From contig CM077001.1 of NCBI GenBank assembly GCA_039090855.1, forward strand, positions 120,654,922-120,718,921: DNA of 64,000 bases. Reading direction: 5' to 3'. The notes beneath the pieces are model-generated. The model saw only the letters and a program-made list of their open reading frames with translations, was not told the origin of the DNA and did no database searches. This DNA comes from Macrothele yani (lineage: Eukaryota > Arthropoda > Arachnida > Araneae > Macrothelidae). How positions within the stretch are numbered: the first letter of the stretch is position 1; every line of letters begins with the position of its first letter. The translations under genes were made by a program, and so were the position numbers. Shown here piece after piece: positions 32,930 through 43,975 of this stretch.

Positions 32930-33600
32930 ATTAATGCAGGTGAACCAGTAATTTTTCTTTCTATTGGAGTTCATTATTGTTTTGAATAGGTTCATAAGAA
33001 TTTAATTTTTTTCCGTTGGAGAACTTATTACAAATTACGTATTTTTTTTTTCATCGTGATTTTTCGAAGCAACAGAATGCTGTGGAACTTGAAATTTTTT
33101 TAAACTGACAAGGACTTACAACTTTAAGAAAAAGTGCAACTCCTAAATATAAAATTTTCTCATGATAAGCTACATTAACTTTTGTCTTAACGGGTCCACA
33201 GACTAATGTATAGGTACGGACATACAATCGGTCACCTGTACAATAATTTAAGTATCCGCTTTCTTACAATAACCCTATACAACAGCTGGAGCACAAAATG
33301 CGGGAGAGGGAAAGGATTATCCGGTTCCACAACAAACAAAATTTAGTAAGATATGCTATCCACAATATCCAGTCTTGCTGCAGAATTTCAAAATTAGATT
33401 CTCCGACACATGACTGAAATTTAATAGTTAACCAAGCCTCAAGTGTTTCCGCAAATCCTCCTATCACCGAAAATGTTCCAATGTTCCGTCATATCGATAC
33501 GGAAAAAAGTGAGAAAAGAAATTTTCCTGTAATATACAAAAGGAATTGCGGAAACATTTCTGAAAATTTAGAATTTTTTGTCAACACATCCTAACAAGGT
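32930..33600. repeat. Dispersed repeat J, first copy
   Basis: Matches 56570-56930 and 58155-58470 along most of its length (TTTTTCATCGTGATTTTTCG, ATATGCTATCCACAATATCC, GGAATTGCGGAAAC). Non-coding. In the second copy the end reads TTTTTTTACAGTGCA, which resembles hAT-type MITE ends. Confidence 0.7.
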
Positions 33601-33661
33601 AGTAAAATCATGCAATCCATTGATTATGATACGACATATCAGAAATCATTACTCAAGTTAT

Positions 33662-33897
33662 TTTTTTTTTTTTTTTTGTTTTGTTTTTTATTGGAGGTTT
33701 AACGACCACAGTGAGCAACTCAATGGGCTATAAGCAGTCGCCCGTCCCTAATTTAGGGTCACTGGTTCCAGGGAAGGGAGAGAGCCAGTGCCGTAAGACA
33801 AACACAAACATCCATGCCTCACCGGGATTCGAACCCGGACCCCGTTCGGACGAATGATCAGAGGCCATCGCTTAGACCACTGCGCCACCGGGGCGGC
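33662..33897 (-). mobile_element. tRNA-Leu-like SINE
   Basis: A full-length copy with a long T tract. The target duplication ACTCAAGTTAT lies at 33651-33661 and 33898-33908. The target is a fragment of the ~150 bp satellite unit. Confidence 0.95.
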
Positions 33898-34027
33898 ACT
33901 CAAGTTATGAAAGTAATGGCTGTGGAGTAAATCTCGCTCCGGTGCCCTGACCTTTGACCCCATTTCAATTTTATTAAACATAATTGGTTCAGTATACCTC
34001 CGGTTACTGAACCAATTATGTTCAGAT

Positions 34028-34504
34028 TCGTCCGAGAAGACAAAGTCGTGCCATTCCGTAGTCCAGGTGCGGCGTTCAACGGCCCACTTCCGCCGCACTC
34101 GCCGGTGGTGAAACGTCAATGGTAATCCGAGTGCTGGGCGCCATGCGACAAGTCCCCGCTCCTGCAGACGACGTCGAACGGTACGTGCTGACACAGGTTG
34201 TTGCGCAACACACCCTAATTCCTGCGCTAACGTTCGTGATGCGGCGGTGAGAGCCGTCAATGCCCGCCGCACAACATGCCGTTCTTCTCGTTCGGTGGTG
34301 TGGCGCAGCTGCGGCAATCGCTCACGTCCGTCCGTACGTCCCTCCTGCACCCACCGAATCCATACTCGCCTCACTCTGGCTGGATGTCGTCCCAAACGGG
34401 CGCCGATGTCTCGGTACAATAAACCGCTGTCGCGATAAGCCACTATTCGTCCTCTGTCGAACTCCGAAACGTACTGGAATGACTGCCGTATTCTGCAACG
34501 AGGC
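34028..34504 (-). pseudogene. Tc1-like transposase, truncated after the first catalytic residue
   Basis: Starts at MPRCRIRQSFQYVSEFDRGR and keeps both DNA-binding regions (IVAYRDSGLLYRDIGARLGR; a second around PVSARTVRRRLQERGL). It reaches DFVFSDES with the first aspartate, and then the frame runs into unrelated sequence. Over this length it is uninterrupted, unlike the copy at 49341-50378. Confidence 0.88.
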
Positions 34505-34739
34505 ATCAGGAAGCTTCCCACGGACAGGTCCGGCAGCGCAGCACACTTCCACTACTTACACCCCGCCTTCTGTGTACCCTTCTTATAGTGCTTCTCGGTA
34601 GCGTGCCGGGCGCATATGATTTGCATATGGCCTGCAATGCTAATCGTTTGCATGTCCTCTCGCGGGCGACGCATGCTGCAAAATTTCACGCCAATCGGAT
34701 GCTTCCTTCTTGGTGTTGCATTTTGGGTGGCCAGCAGTG
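34028..34739 (-). mobile_element. Tc1-like element B, truncated
   Basis: Same family as the element at 49205-50613. Its intact terminus at 34739 reads, on the minus strand, CACTGCTGGCCACCCAAAAT, next to TA at 34740-34741. The other end is lost at about 34028 in satellite sequence. It was inserted into a copy of the Tc1-like family at 45975-47080, of which 34740-34836 is the end piece. Confidence 0.85.
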
Positions 34740-34836
34740 TATACCTTTCGCAGCTGTACCGCGCATCTTAACAACGCAGCGGATCCGTTCATTTGCTTTT
34801 GAAGGGTTGTCCGGTGACTTTTGTCAAAATAGTGTG
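34740..34836 (-). mobile_element. Terminal fragment of a second Tc1-like family
   Basis: The terminus, read on the minus strand, is CACTATTTTGACAAAAGTCA. The following sequence matches the right end of the element at 45975-47080, including GAACGGATCC. It is the host of element B. Confidence 0.8.
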
Positions 34837-34848
34837 TAGTGTCTCTGT

Positions 34849-36285
34849 GGCGTTTTGTTCACCTCTTTGTGACTCTAATTCTTAAGTGTCTCTTTACTAT
34901 TGAGTTCACTTGCTCAAAAATCGTACCTTCCAATTTCTAAGGGTAGTTATAGACCTGGGGTCAGACACTCCCTTCCTAAAACTACTCCAGTTAAGTCCAA
35001 GTTCAAGATTTCTATAGTCTGCCTAAGTAAAGTTCCTTTTGCTCCGTACATCACAGGAAAAGGAGACTTAGAGACACTATAGAAATCCTATCTCGCAGTG
35101 ACGCGTTTAATGACTGTATCAATGGATCTTTCACATGCATGAAGTACGCTTTGAAAGCTAAAGAAAATGTAACTTTATCATGTGTGTAACGCGAGACATT
35201 ATGTTGATGTGATTTCGTGCGACCAGTGTTTATTTTATTTTATTTCTTTAACCTCGTATTCTACTTAGGTTTCCCTGGTTAAGTCTGAAGTCGTTCTAGT
35301 GCCTCGAGAAAGCCGCCCATACGCGAGCAAAAGCTCGGCAGATATTGTATCACTACACCTGTAACTTATAAAGACCCGGATTATTGTGTCCTAAAGTCTT
35401 GTGCTTTTTGGTTTCTATAAACCACTTTTTATTTATTTATTTGTGTTTGTTTACTGACCCTACATAGACACACGGGAAGTACAACGTAAAACAGGACCAC
35501 AGAATCGAGACAAAACATGTCAAAAGCATCGTCAAAATTTTTCTTCTTTTATTAGACAACGAACTTTCGAAAATAAAATGAATCGAGAAACAACAAAAAC
35601 GGACACCGATTTCATCTTTAAAGCGTTCTCTCAACGAAGAGTGTTTCTTATCTCTTCATTTAGGTCGAGGTCAACTACACAGTCCAAAACGTCGATTTGC
35701 ACATTTTCTGAAAGTTTTTGGCGGCGTTTTCGGGAAACGATGGAGACAGATAATGAAGTCTGAACCACCTTGCATTTTCTGTTGAGGACAGGAAATTCCT
35801 GGGACAGTTGACGGAAAAAGAAGCAACGTTCTCAGCCGCTTTCCGCTGAAAGAAAGTGCGGAAACAAACTGCTTCAACTTATTGAGGTCATGCACATGAT
35901 TAAAACTCTCGGTATCTCTGAGATCTCACCCTCAAAACAGGGGAAGGCAAAAGGATAACAGCAAGTAAATGATTCATAAATGAAGGATAAAGTAATAAGT
36001 ACATTTTCAGGAATAACAAAAATCCCGCTCCATCTCTTTACATGCGTTTCTACACATCTTCATTCTACCTCTATTTGGTATGTTTGTACACGAGGATGTC
36101 AATTAATTAGATACACCTTCCTAGTAGAATGCTGAGCCTCCTTACCTTGCAGAATAGACAGAATCTGTAGGGTATGGACTGTCGGGACCATAACAAGCTT
36201 TTCTTATCTAGGAAGGCGAGACTTGAAATTACACCCCTTCAAGTTCAAAATTACGCCTGTTCGAGTTCTACTCAAATAATACGTG
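34849..36285. other. Unassigned sequence
   Basis: No gene or recognised repeat. Short frames carry no domain. Confidence 0.35.
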
Positions 36286-36293
36286 GTTTTTAC

Positions 36294-36518
36294 TTTTTTT
36301 TTTTTTTTGATTGGAGGTTTAACGACCACCGTGAGCAACTCAATGGGCTATAAGCAGTCGCCCGTCCCTAATTTAGGGTCACTGGTTCCAGGGAAGGGAG
36401 AGAACCAGTGCCGTAAGACAACACACAACACCCATGCCTGACCGGGATCCGAACCCGGACCCCTTACGGACGAATGATCAGAGGCCAACGCCTTAGACCA
36501 CTGCGCCACCGGGGCGGC
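36294..36518 (-). mobile_element. tRNA-Leu-like SINE
   Basis: Full length. The target duplication GTTTTTAC lies at 36286-36293 and 36519-36526. Confidence 0.93.
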
Positions 36519-36643
36519 GTTTTTACTTTCTCACACACCACCATTATAGGGAAGACTTATGATGGTTCAAAAATCGCATTTCAGGTTTTCGACATAATTT
36601 TATTAAAAATGTAGAAACTAAGTAAATACCTAATAACCACAGG

Positions 36644-36866
36644 CTGCCCCGGTGGCGCAGTGGTCTGAGAGATGGCTTCTGATCATTCGTCTGAGATGGG
36701 TCGGGGTTCGAATCCCGGCGAGGCATGGATGTTTGTGTTTGTCTCACGGCACTGGCTCTCCCCCTTCCCTGGAACAAGTGGCCCTAAATTAGGGACGGGC
36801 GACTGCTTATAGTCCATTGAGTTGCTCATGGTGGTCGTTAAACCCTCCATCAAGAAAAAAAAAAAA
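36644..36866 (+). mobile_element. tRNA-Leu-like SINE
   Basis: Full length, opposite in orientation to its neighbour about 125 bases upstream. Only a weak flank repeat (ACAGG) is visible. Confidence 0.92.
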
Positions 36867-36869
36867 CAG

Positions 36870-37815
36870 GTTTTAAATACCAAGTAAAGCGTAAACACTA
36901 TGTGAGCGCTGACAATACAACACTCTATGAAATGCAGGACGAAAAACAATCCAGCGCAGAACTAACGAATATCGGATACTGAACGTAACAATAGGAAGAA
37001 GTTTTAGGGGGTAGGGCTTGGAAAAATTTCCGTTCAAGGTTGAACGCTCAAACAACTTTCTGCGACAGAGCACAGATGATTAATTAGCTCTTCATCGCAA
37101 CAACATATTCGGAAAGGTCATGGAGGTTACACATATCAGGATATTGTTTTCTAAGTCTCCATTCGCTGTTTTGGAAAATTCCCTTCATGTATATATGAGA
37201 AGTTCAGACCTCACAGTGTCCGGCTCTGCAAGTAAAAGTGCTCATGTATGCGTTCTTACGCGACGTGACGGTTATAATAAATGTTTTGATCTCTGAAAGA
37301 ATTTAATACATTGTATTCATGAATAATGCAGCTGCAAATGATGTTTTCGTTGTTGGTTTTACTTTTAGTAAAAATACACATTTCAAAAAAGGAGTAAACC
37401 ACAAATGTAATTATTTTGTCTATTGCTATATTATAGCTTCAGAGAATGTATTTTAGAACAAATTCCTTAATGCGTGATTTCAACAATTATGAAAACTGAA
37501 CTTCACCAATTAGGAAAATTGGAGAACAGTTAGAGGGTTAGGAATCTCTCGTGTCTTTCTGAATCATATTGCAAAACACTTGGCCTCATGAGGTGTCCAG
37601 ACCCGGGGACCCTCCCCCTCCCCCTTGAGTGCCCCCTGCTAACCAAAGTCTTAAAATGATAATACTGAAGGATGTAACATTCTTTTTTAGTAAGAATGGA
37701 GGTTTTTCTGTTAATATATGAAAGGAGGGATGTAAGGTCAGGTGATGCGCAACATAATACAGCCTCTCCTTGACAAACGTCAACCCCGCCTTCTCGTGGT
37801 GCATCCTGTTCCCAC
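36870..37815. other. Unassigned sequence
   Basis: No gene or recognised repeat. Confidence 0.4.
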
Positions 37816-38075
37816 TAAAGAGGCTCTGACGACCGCCAATAGCGGTATAATTATACCATCGGGGTTAGAGGAAATTCTATCCCACACTCACCAACCCGCT
37901 TGGCCAGCGTGGTGAGTTATGGCTAAACACCTCCAAAATGACTCCACAACTTAAATCTTGGCCCTCAGTCTTCGGCAGCTGGAATGTACCTGACCAAGGC
38001 AGCGGCGAGCGCGACATGAAGGCAGAGGGTGCTAAGAATCACCGGAGGACTGGACTAGCCTGCCATCTGATGCTG

Positions 38076-38853
38076 ACCTTGGCTACGTATAATGGACACT
38101 CCCTATCTTTTGATTTAAGGCTCCTTGAATTGGAAAAAGAACTACAAAGGATCAAGTGGGACATCGTCAGGCTAAGTGAGGTAAAGAGAACAGGGGAAGA
38201 TCTCATTGAACTGAAAGGTGGACATCTCTTCTATTATCGTGGGACAGATAACTAGCAGAACTAGTGGTGTTGGATTTATAATAAATAAGAAACTGAAGGA
38301 TAAAGTTGTATAAGTTGAAAGCTCCTCTGACAGAGCTGCACGACTTGTTATCCAACTCTCGAGAAGATACCAGGCTCAGATTATTCAAACTTATAAGCCC
38401 ACCACAAGTCATCCTGAAGAAGAAATTGAAGAATTTTATGAGGAAATTCGTCATCTAAAAAATAAAGGTAAGCAGCACTTAAAGATAATTATGGGAGATT
38501 TCAATGCAAAAATAGGGCAACGGCAACAGAATGAAACTTCAGTAGGTAAATTCGGTCACGGCAACAGAAACCAGCGTGGAAATACTCTCGTTGAGTTTGC
38601 AGAGGCAGAAGGGTTTTTCATCTTGAACTCCTTTTTCAAGAAAAAGCCACACAGGAAATGGACAATGAGACATCCAAATGGGACGACAAGTGAAATTGAT
38701 TTTATTATGTGTAACAAAAAATTCGTCATAGAAGACTGCAGTGTGCTAAAGAAGTTCAACACAGGTAGTGACCACAGATTGGTGAGTTGTAAGATGCACC
38801 TCAGCGCTGAACTCGAGCGTGGCAAGCTCATAAAACAAACAATTTGTATTTAA
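38076..38853 (+). pseudogene. APE-type endonuclease of the RTE-like LINE
   Basis: Begins around LTLATYNGHSLSF with DIVRLSEVKRTGEDL (conserved E near the active site) in one frame. A stop follows DN at about 38253, and the domain continues in another frame to GDFNAKIG and later SEIDFIMCN and TGSDHRLVSCK. The GDFN and SDHRLV boxes are hallmark motifs of this family, which nicks the target DNA before reverse transcription. At least one frameshift breaks the gene. Confidence 0.85.
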
Positions 38854-39193
38854 ATGAACAACCTTAAAAAACATCACAATACTTTCAAATTGGAACTGAG
38901 GAAGAAATTCTCTGCTCCAGAAGGTCTAACGTCAAAAGAAGTGGACATCTCTGAAGTTAACAGAAAACTGACCAAAGCTGTTATGGAAACAGCTAAAAAT
39001 TAGCTGGTACTAAGAACAAGTTGCATACGAACAAATTATCAGAAAAAAACAAAATTCTGATGCAAAAAAGAAGAGAGATGATGACAACTAAAGGAGATGT
39101 GACTTCCAAAGTCAAATGTATTGAGCTATGCAAGACAGTACGAAAAAGTATCACTGAAGATGTAAGGAAATTCAACTGTGAACTAGTGAACTT

Positions 39194-40420
39194 GTGAAGA
39201 AAGCACTTGAAAACAACCAAAGCCTGAAGATAGCAAAGGGACATATGAGTAAGGGAAGAAAACATATTATGGCTCTGAGAAAAGAAGATGGTTCTGTAAC
39301 AAGAAATAGAGGTGAAATTTTGACAAGAGTGAAAGATTTCTACTCAAAACTATATGAAAAGGATCATACGTGTACTCCAGATATTATGAAAGGTACCAGT
39401 ACGAGAGTTTTTCCAGTCCTCCCAGCAGAAGTTGCACATGCAATCAAGAACACAGTACTCGCCCAAATTTTCACTCGATGCCTTAATGAAGGGAAGATTC
39501 CTGAGGCTTGGAACAACGCTACAATGATCTTGCTACATAAAAAAGGTGACATTGAGGATCTCAGGAACTACAGACCTATCAGTCTCCTATCAGTGGTTTA
39601 TAAAATCTTCACTAAAGTTCTTTCACACCGCTTGAAGGTAACACTGGACATGGCTCAACCGAGAGAACAAGCTGGATTCAGGAGTGCCTACAGCACTATA
39701 GATCATATCCACGTACTGAGAGAAATAATTGAAAGAGCGAGGGAATATGAACTTCCATTGTGCATGGCTTTTATCGATTATGAAAAGGCCTTTGATTCAG
39801 TGAAACCATCAGCAGTTACAATGGGTTTGAAATCCTGCGGTATTAAAGATGCATACAATAATATTATTAATAACATCTATGAAAATGCAAGTGCAAAGAT
39901 TCGGCTGTTTGAGAATACAGTACACATAAAAATTGGAAAGGAAGTGAGACAAGGTGGCAGCATATCTCCGAAGCTCTTTAATGCCATATTGGAAAATGTC
40001 TTTCAATCACTGAACTGGGAAAACAAAAGAATAAAGATTAATGGAGATTATCTAACTCACCTTCGTTTTGCTGATGACATAGTCATTTTTGCAACTAAAC
40101 CATCAGAGCTGAAGAGTATGATCCAGGAACTTGCGGACAAGAGTAAAGAAGTGAGATTAAAAATGAACTTTCAGAAGACGAAAGTGATGTTCAATGCTTT
40201 TACAAGAAATGAAGATTTATCGATTGATGGGGAAAGGCTGGAAACAACCAATACCTACATTTATCTTGGGCAGCAGATATCAAGTGAAGGTCACATTGAC
40301 GAAGAAATTAATCGGCGTATAAAACTTGCCTGGAGAGCTTTAGGAAGAAACAGTATAATATTCAAGAGCAATATGCCATTATGTCTTAAAAGAAAAGTGT
40401 TTGATCAATGCATCCTTTAG
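39194..40420 (+). pseudogene. Reverse transcriptase of the RTE-like LINE
   Basis: A 408-codon frame. Motifs in order: NYRPISLLSVVYKIFTKVL; AFIDYEKAFDSV (motif A with its catalytic Asp); GVRQGGSISPKLFN (motif B); and LRFADDIVIFA (motif C, FADD box). Later SSEGHIDEEINRRI is typical of the RTE thumb region. The frame is intact here, but the start lies in a degraded linker and the frame stops early, with the tail in another frame from 40408. Normal RTE ORF2 would join endonuclease and RT in one protein. Confidence 0.9.
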
Positions 40421-41344
40421 TGCTTACGTACGATGCAGTGACATGGACCTTAACTAAAAGAGACATACAAAGACTGCAGACAACTCAAAGCAGCATGGAG
40501 AGGTGCATGCTTGGTGTAACCAGGGGAGATAAGAAGGGGAACTCGTGGATCAGAAAAATGGCAAGAGTGGAAGACATCATGATCAGAGTAAAATCCCTGA
40601 AATGGCAATGGTATTGGTATTGGTAACTGTGGGTACCATAGTGGTACCCAGTTTATTGCTATAACGAAATACAGACATAGGAGATTCATTAAAAGCTGCA
40701 GTACAGAAAACAACAGTGCGGAAAGTCAGTATATCCACGATGCAGCACAACGTTACACAGAAAGGAAATGAATATGCACACGAACAATGAATGGCCTAAC
40801 GGCATGTCAAACACTATAACACATGTGCACAATTGCATGAAATGTACTATGCTATCATAAATCAACCGAACGGAACTGAAATGTGGTTAGAACGCAAAAC
40901 ATCATTAAGTACCTCAGCAACTTTATAAAAATAGCAAAGGTAACAAACGTACCACTATAATAATCTGCGATAGAGGAAAGCACTAACACAGCAAACATTC
41001 ACAATTATAGGTAATTTAAAAAACAGGCACAAATTCAGGAAATAACAGATCAGATAATGATAATGAGATAATGAGGAGATCACACAAGTAACGAGGTCGA
41101 TTAGTTGTGAAAACACAGCAAAAACACGCAATATCGCAAATTTGAAATACATTACTTGTGAAACACAGCCAAACACACAAATAAAGCAAATTCACAATAC
41201 ATTACTTTTAAATCACAGTAAAAACACACAATGAAAACATCAGAATCAACATGCACGTAGTCTGCAAAACCAGGGAATCTGCGAACGGGTTCGCAAATCC
41301 CCTAGCATTGAGAGAACAAAAAGTAATCGGTGTGAGGAAGAGAG

Positions 41345-43330
41345 CTAAAGGTCATCGGTAAAAGGATAGAAAGTATCACATATATGCTTCTCAACGAGCT
41401 CTTTCAAGGAGGCGAGACGGCGCGTGTAACGTCTCAAAAAAGGCTGATACCGAGGATCAGTGGCACACAGAGATTTAAAAAGTGACACATAAGCTTCGAA
41501 TTGCGTTACCGCTGCATACAGGTCCAGATCTGTATGCAGCGGTAACGCAATTCGAAGCGTACGTGCAGGTTGAAAAAGACGTAAAAGTTGCTGTCTGGAC
41601 AGTGGTCCAGGAACTGGAGGAAACGTATCAACGGCCTGTAGAACCTCAGCATCAGAGAGAGGATTGACAGGACCTGAGCGGAGAAGCATACTGTTTGAAG
41701 AATCATCAGGTGGAGAAACACCGGAACCGGAAACCTCGGGAACACTAGATGAATCTTCAGAAAGTGGCACTGAAAGTTGTTTTAACTTTTTCTGTTTTAC
41801 AGCGCCTTTGGAAGTCCCAATCCGCTTCGAAGAAGAAGCTGAGGCGGATTTATCCATTAGTGGAACAGGCTCACCTCCCAAGTCAGAAGACGAGGAAAAC
41901 AACGTCGCCGTAGAAGCAGTACGTAGCTGAGCTGCCTTAGTGGAGACTGGTACAACAGCCGAGGCTTCAGGAAGAGGTTGCAACAAGGGTATGGTAGACA
42001 AGGTTGTAATTGGAGATCCGATCTCCGAGAGGCTAGGAGAAGAGCCAGACGGGCGATCTGCCAAACCACCACTCAACACACCCGGATCGGAACACTCCGC
42101 TGTAGACACATCTGTAGTCGAAGACAACTCTGTCAATCTTGAAGGTGGATGCACAATCGTACGGGTCGGGAGAGGAGGAAAGGCAGCATTGTCCGTGACG
42201 GAAATGTTCGTCCGATGGAGAAACGAAGAATTCGCGTCAGGCAAACTACCGGTAGTGGGGAAAGTAGAAAGACCAATGTGGTCAGCAGTGGGATGCGAAC
42301 TTGATGAACGTCCACGTCGAACGCGGTCACAGGAGGCAATGGTGTGATTCTGTGTTAAACAGTGTGTACAATAGTGAGCAGTGAAAATCTTGAAACTGTA
42401 CGTTCGTGCGCCAATTTCAACAGTAGCTTCTGTATGGCAATCCGCCAAGGCTTTCTCGGTGGGAAAGACGACCAATAACTGGCGGCGAGGTCCGGTAGCA
42501 TGTGCAAATCGAGTTCCGCGGGGAGCGTCAGAGAGGCGACGGACCTTGCCAACAATTTTACAAACATGACTGACAAGGAGAGGAAGTGCAGTATCAGGCA
42601 CTTCTTGTGGAACAGGATAGAACGTGATGTTCACCGGTCGCTTGGAAAGAGGCGACGGGATGAGATGGTTTGTCCCAATCGAAAGTCCGTTTGCAAGAAA
42701 AAAGTCAGCATCCTCCTTGTGATTGAACTGTACCGAAATACCCCGAGGAGTACGGGAAATTCCTGCAATGGACGCAGACGACACATGTCCAGAAAGAGCT
42801 TCCATGTAGCGTGGCAATGGAGTATTTGGTAAAGCATGAAAGAGCACACCTCTGTCCAGGAGGTTATGGAACTCACGGCCAATCTGCGAATTGTCATCTA
42901 TCGTTACCTTCACCTTGTGGTTGGATACCTGAAGAATAGGTGTTGCTTGCAAAAGACCATCTGGTTGAGAGGAATCGGACGTAGAAGTTGCGCCTCGTTG
43001 CACTGTAGAGGCAAATGACATCCTCGGAAGAGAAGTCTGTTGGGATCCGGCAGGCACAGAAGGCTGTGAGGGAAGAGAAGCACAGGCCGAAGGCAAGGCA
43101 GTAGAATCAGTAGTACCCAGGGAGGGCACCGAGGCAGATGCAGGAGCTGAAGAAGAAAGTGCAGCCAAGTCCAGTGAAGGCACCGGTGCAGGAGTACTAG
43201 AAAGCTGGGAAGGCATCTGAGCAGACGCATCTGAGAACGAGAGTATGTTAACTTCCATGGACGTGGGAAGTGTGACGTGACGTGCTTCCGCCACGCCCAT
43301 AGATGATAAGGAAATACCGGAAGCCGCCAT
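41345..43330 (-). CDS. ORF1 (gag-like) protein of the ORF1-only LINE
   Basis: An intact frame of 661 codons from the ATG at 43330, which has A at -3 and G at +4. The frame stays open upstream to 43537, but those residues lack the protein's character. The N-terminal 130 residues are low-complexity, rich in Ser, Ala and Pro. Residues about 185-315 (ISVQFNHKEDADFFLANGL; VNITFYPVPQEV) look like the folded RNA-binding part of LINE ORF1 proteins. A CX2CX4HX4C zinc knuckle sits at about 321-334 (CTHCLTQNHTIASC). The rest is Ser-rich with a conserved-looking C-terminus. The expected role is binding element RNA. The lack of any stop over 661 codons suggests a recent copy. Confidence 0.82.
   Translation of the reverse strand: MAASGISLSSMGVAEARHVTLPTSMEVNILSFSDASAQMPSQLSSTPAPVPSLDLAALSSSAPASASVPSLGTTDSTALPSACASLPSQPSVPAGSQQTSLPRMSFASTVQRGATSTSDSSQPDGLLQATPILQVSNHKVKVTIDDNSQIGREFHNLLDRGVLFHALPNTPLPRYMEALSGHVSSASIAGISRTPRGISVQFNHKEDADFFLANGLSIGTNHLIPSPLSKRPVNITFYPVPQEVPDTALPLLVSHVCKIVGKVRRLSDAPRGTRFAHATGPRRQLLVVFPTEKALADCHTEATVEIGARTYSFKIFTAHYCTHCLTQNHTIASCDRVRRGRSSSSHPTADHIGLSTFPTTGSLPDANSSFLHRTNISVTDNAAFPPLPTRTIVHPPSRLTELSSTTDVSTAECSDPGVLSGGLADRPSGSSPSLSEIGSPITTLSTIPLLQPLPEASAVVPVSTKAAQLRTASTATLFSSSSDLGGEPVPLMDKSASASSSKRIGTSKGAVKQKKLKQLSVPLSEDSSSVPEVSGSGVSPPDDSSNSMLLRSGPVNPLSDAEVLQAVDTFPPVPGPLSRQQLLRLFQPARTLRIALPLHTDLDLYAAVTQFEAYVSLFKSLCATDPRYQPFLRRYTRRLASLKELVEKHICDTFYPFTDDL
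41493..41558. repeat. Perfect 29-base palindrome inside ORF1
   Basis: 41493-41521 and 41530-41558 are exact reverse complements around GTCCAGAT. Both arms are part of the open ORF1 frame (residues near LRIALPLH and LYAAVTQFEA on the minus strand). Confidence 0.9.
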
Positions 43331-43792
43331 GTTGGCAGCTTCCACACGTAAACAAACGAGCAAACGATAAGAAAACGGATGAATATGAACTAATATGAGG
43401 ATGAGAACGCTAGAAAAGTAGCTCAAAACGTACACAGTACCTTTAGACAGCCGGGCCACGCAACAGGTGAGTGAGGGACAAGGTATTCCACAATAAAATG
43501 CATAATATATTGGAGCCACCAACACTACGTCTGTCACGAACGAGCAATGGGCTGGACATACTGCCAGAAGGACAGACCATCGATGGACAGCTGAAATTTT
43601 AGACTGGATTCCAAAGAACAGGAAAAGACCCAGAAGAAGACCACATGTGAGATGGGTGGATGAAATTCGAAAGTATGCGGGAGTAACACGGAGGAGACTG
43701 GCACAAGACAGACCGTTGTGGAAGAAACTTGGAGAGACCTTCGTCCAGCAGTGGATTGATAATGGTTGACAATGATGATGATGATGATATGA

Positions 43793-43975
43793 AAGGAATT
43801 GCTGAAAGGTTTCTGAAAATTCAAAACTTTCTTGGCTGATTAAAAATCCGTGAAATTCAGATTTTTTCCGTCATTTCACGGAAAAGGTTGTCTCAGAAAT
43901 ATGTTTCGTTAATTCACGAAAGGAATCACGGAAAGTGGATCATCAATTTCAGGCAATTTTTTTTACAGTGCATGA
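43793..43975. repeat. Dispersed repeat J, end fragment
   Basis: Matches the end of the copy at 58440-58602: CCGTGAAATTCAG, TCATTTCACGGAAAAGGTTG and TTTTTTTACAGTGCA. It begins directly after the LINE tail. Confidence 0.7.

Larger units (their letters stand above)
40612..43543 (-). mobile_element. LINE-like element with ORF1 only
   Basis: 2,932 bp inserted in the RTE-like LINE with a 7 bp target duplication (GCAATGG). Read on the minus strand, it has about 210 bases before a strong start codon, one long ORF1, about 730 bases of 3' UTR, then a hairpin (GGGTACC with GGTACCC) and a TACCAA-type repeat tail. No endonuclease or RT frame exists. The repeat tail and duplication show target-primed insertion. 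It is probably a short form copied by the machinery of a full-length relative. Confidence 0.8.
40408..43766 (+). pseudogene. C-terminal tail of the RTE-like ORF2, split
   Basis: The first part (40408-40611) holds TYDAVTWTLTKRDIQRL and ends in SLKWQW. The second part (43551-43766) resumes with GHTARRTDHRW and continues through DRPLWKKLGETFVQQWID to a stop. The second part is the expected continuation of the RTE tail, which proves the 2.9 kb insertion. This entry spans the intervening element. Confidence 0.85.
37816..43790 (+). mobile_element. RTE-like LINE, split by another LINE
   Basis: It encodes an APE-type endonuclease, a reverse transcriptase and a short C-terminal tail, and ends in a GAT trinucleotide tail at 43769-43790, a tail type common in RTE/BovB elements. 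It is interrupted at 40612-43543 by an ORF1-only LINE. GCAATGG is duplicated at 40605-40611 and 43544-43550, and the coding sequence resumes in frame after it. The 5' boundary is approximate. Frameshifts show it is inactive. Confidence 0.85.

Noticed and set aside
33748..34521. A 257-residue protein
   Set aside because: It fuses the truncated Tc1 transposase with satellite and SINE sequence; the biological frame ends near 34028.
41940..42347. A plus-strand gene of 135 codons
   Set aside because: It is the shadow of the minus-strand ORF1, which has a zinc knuckle and a coherent composition.
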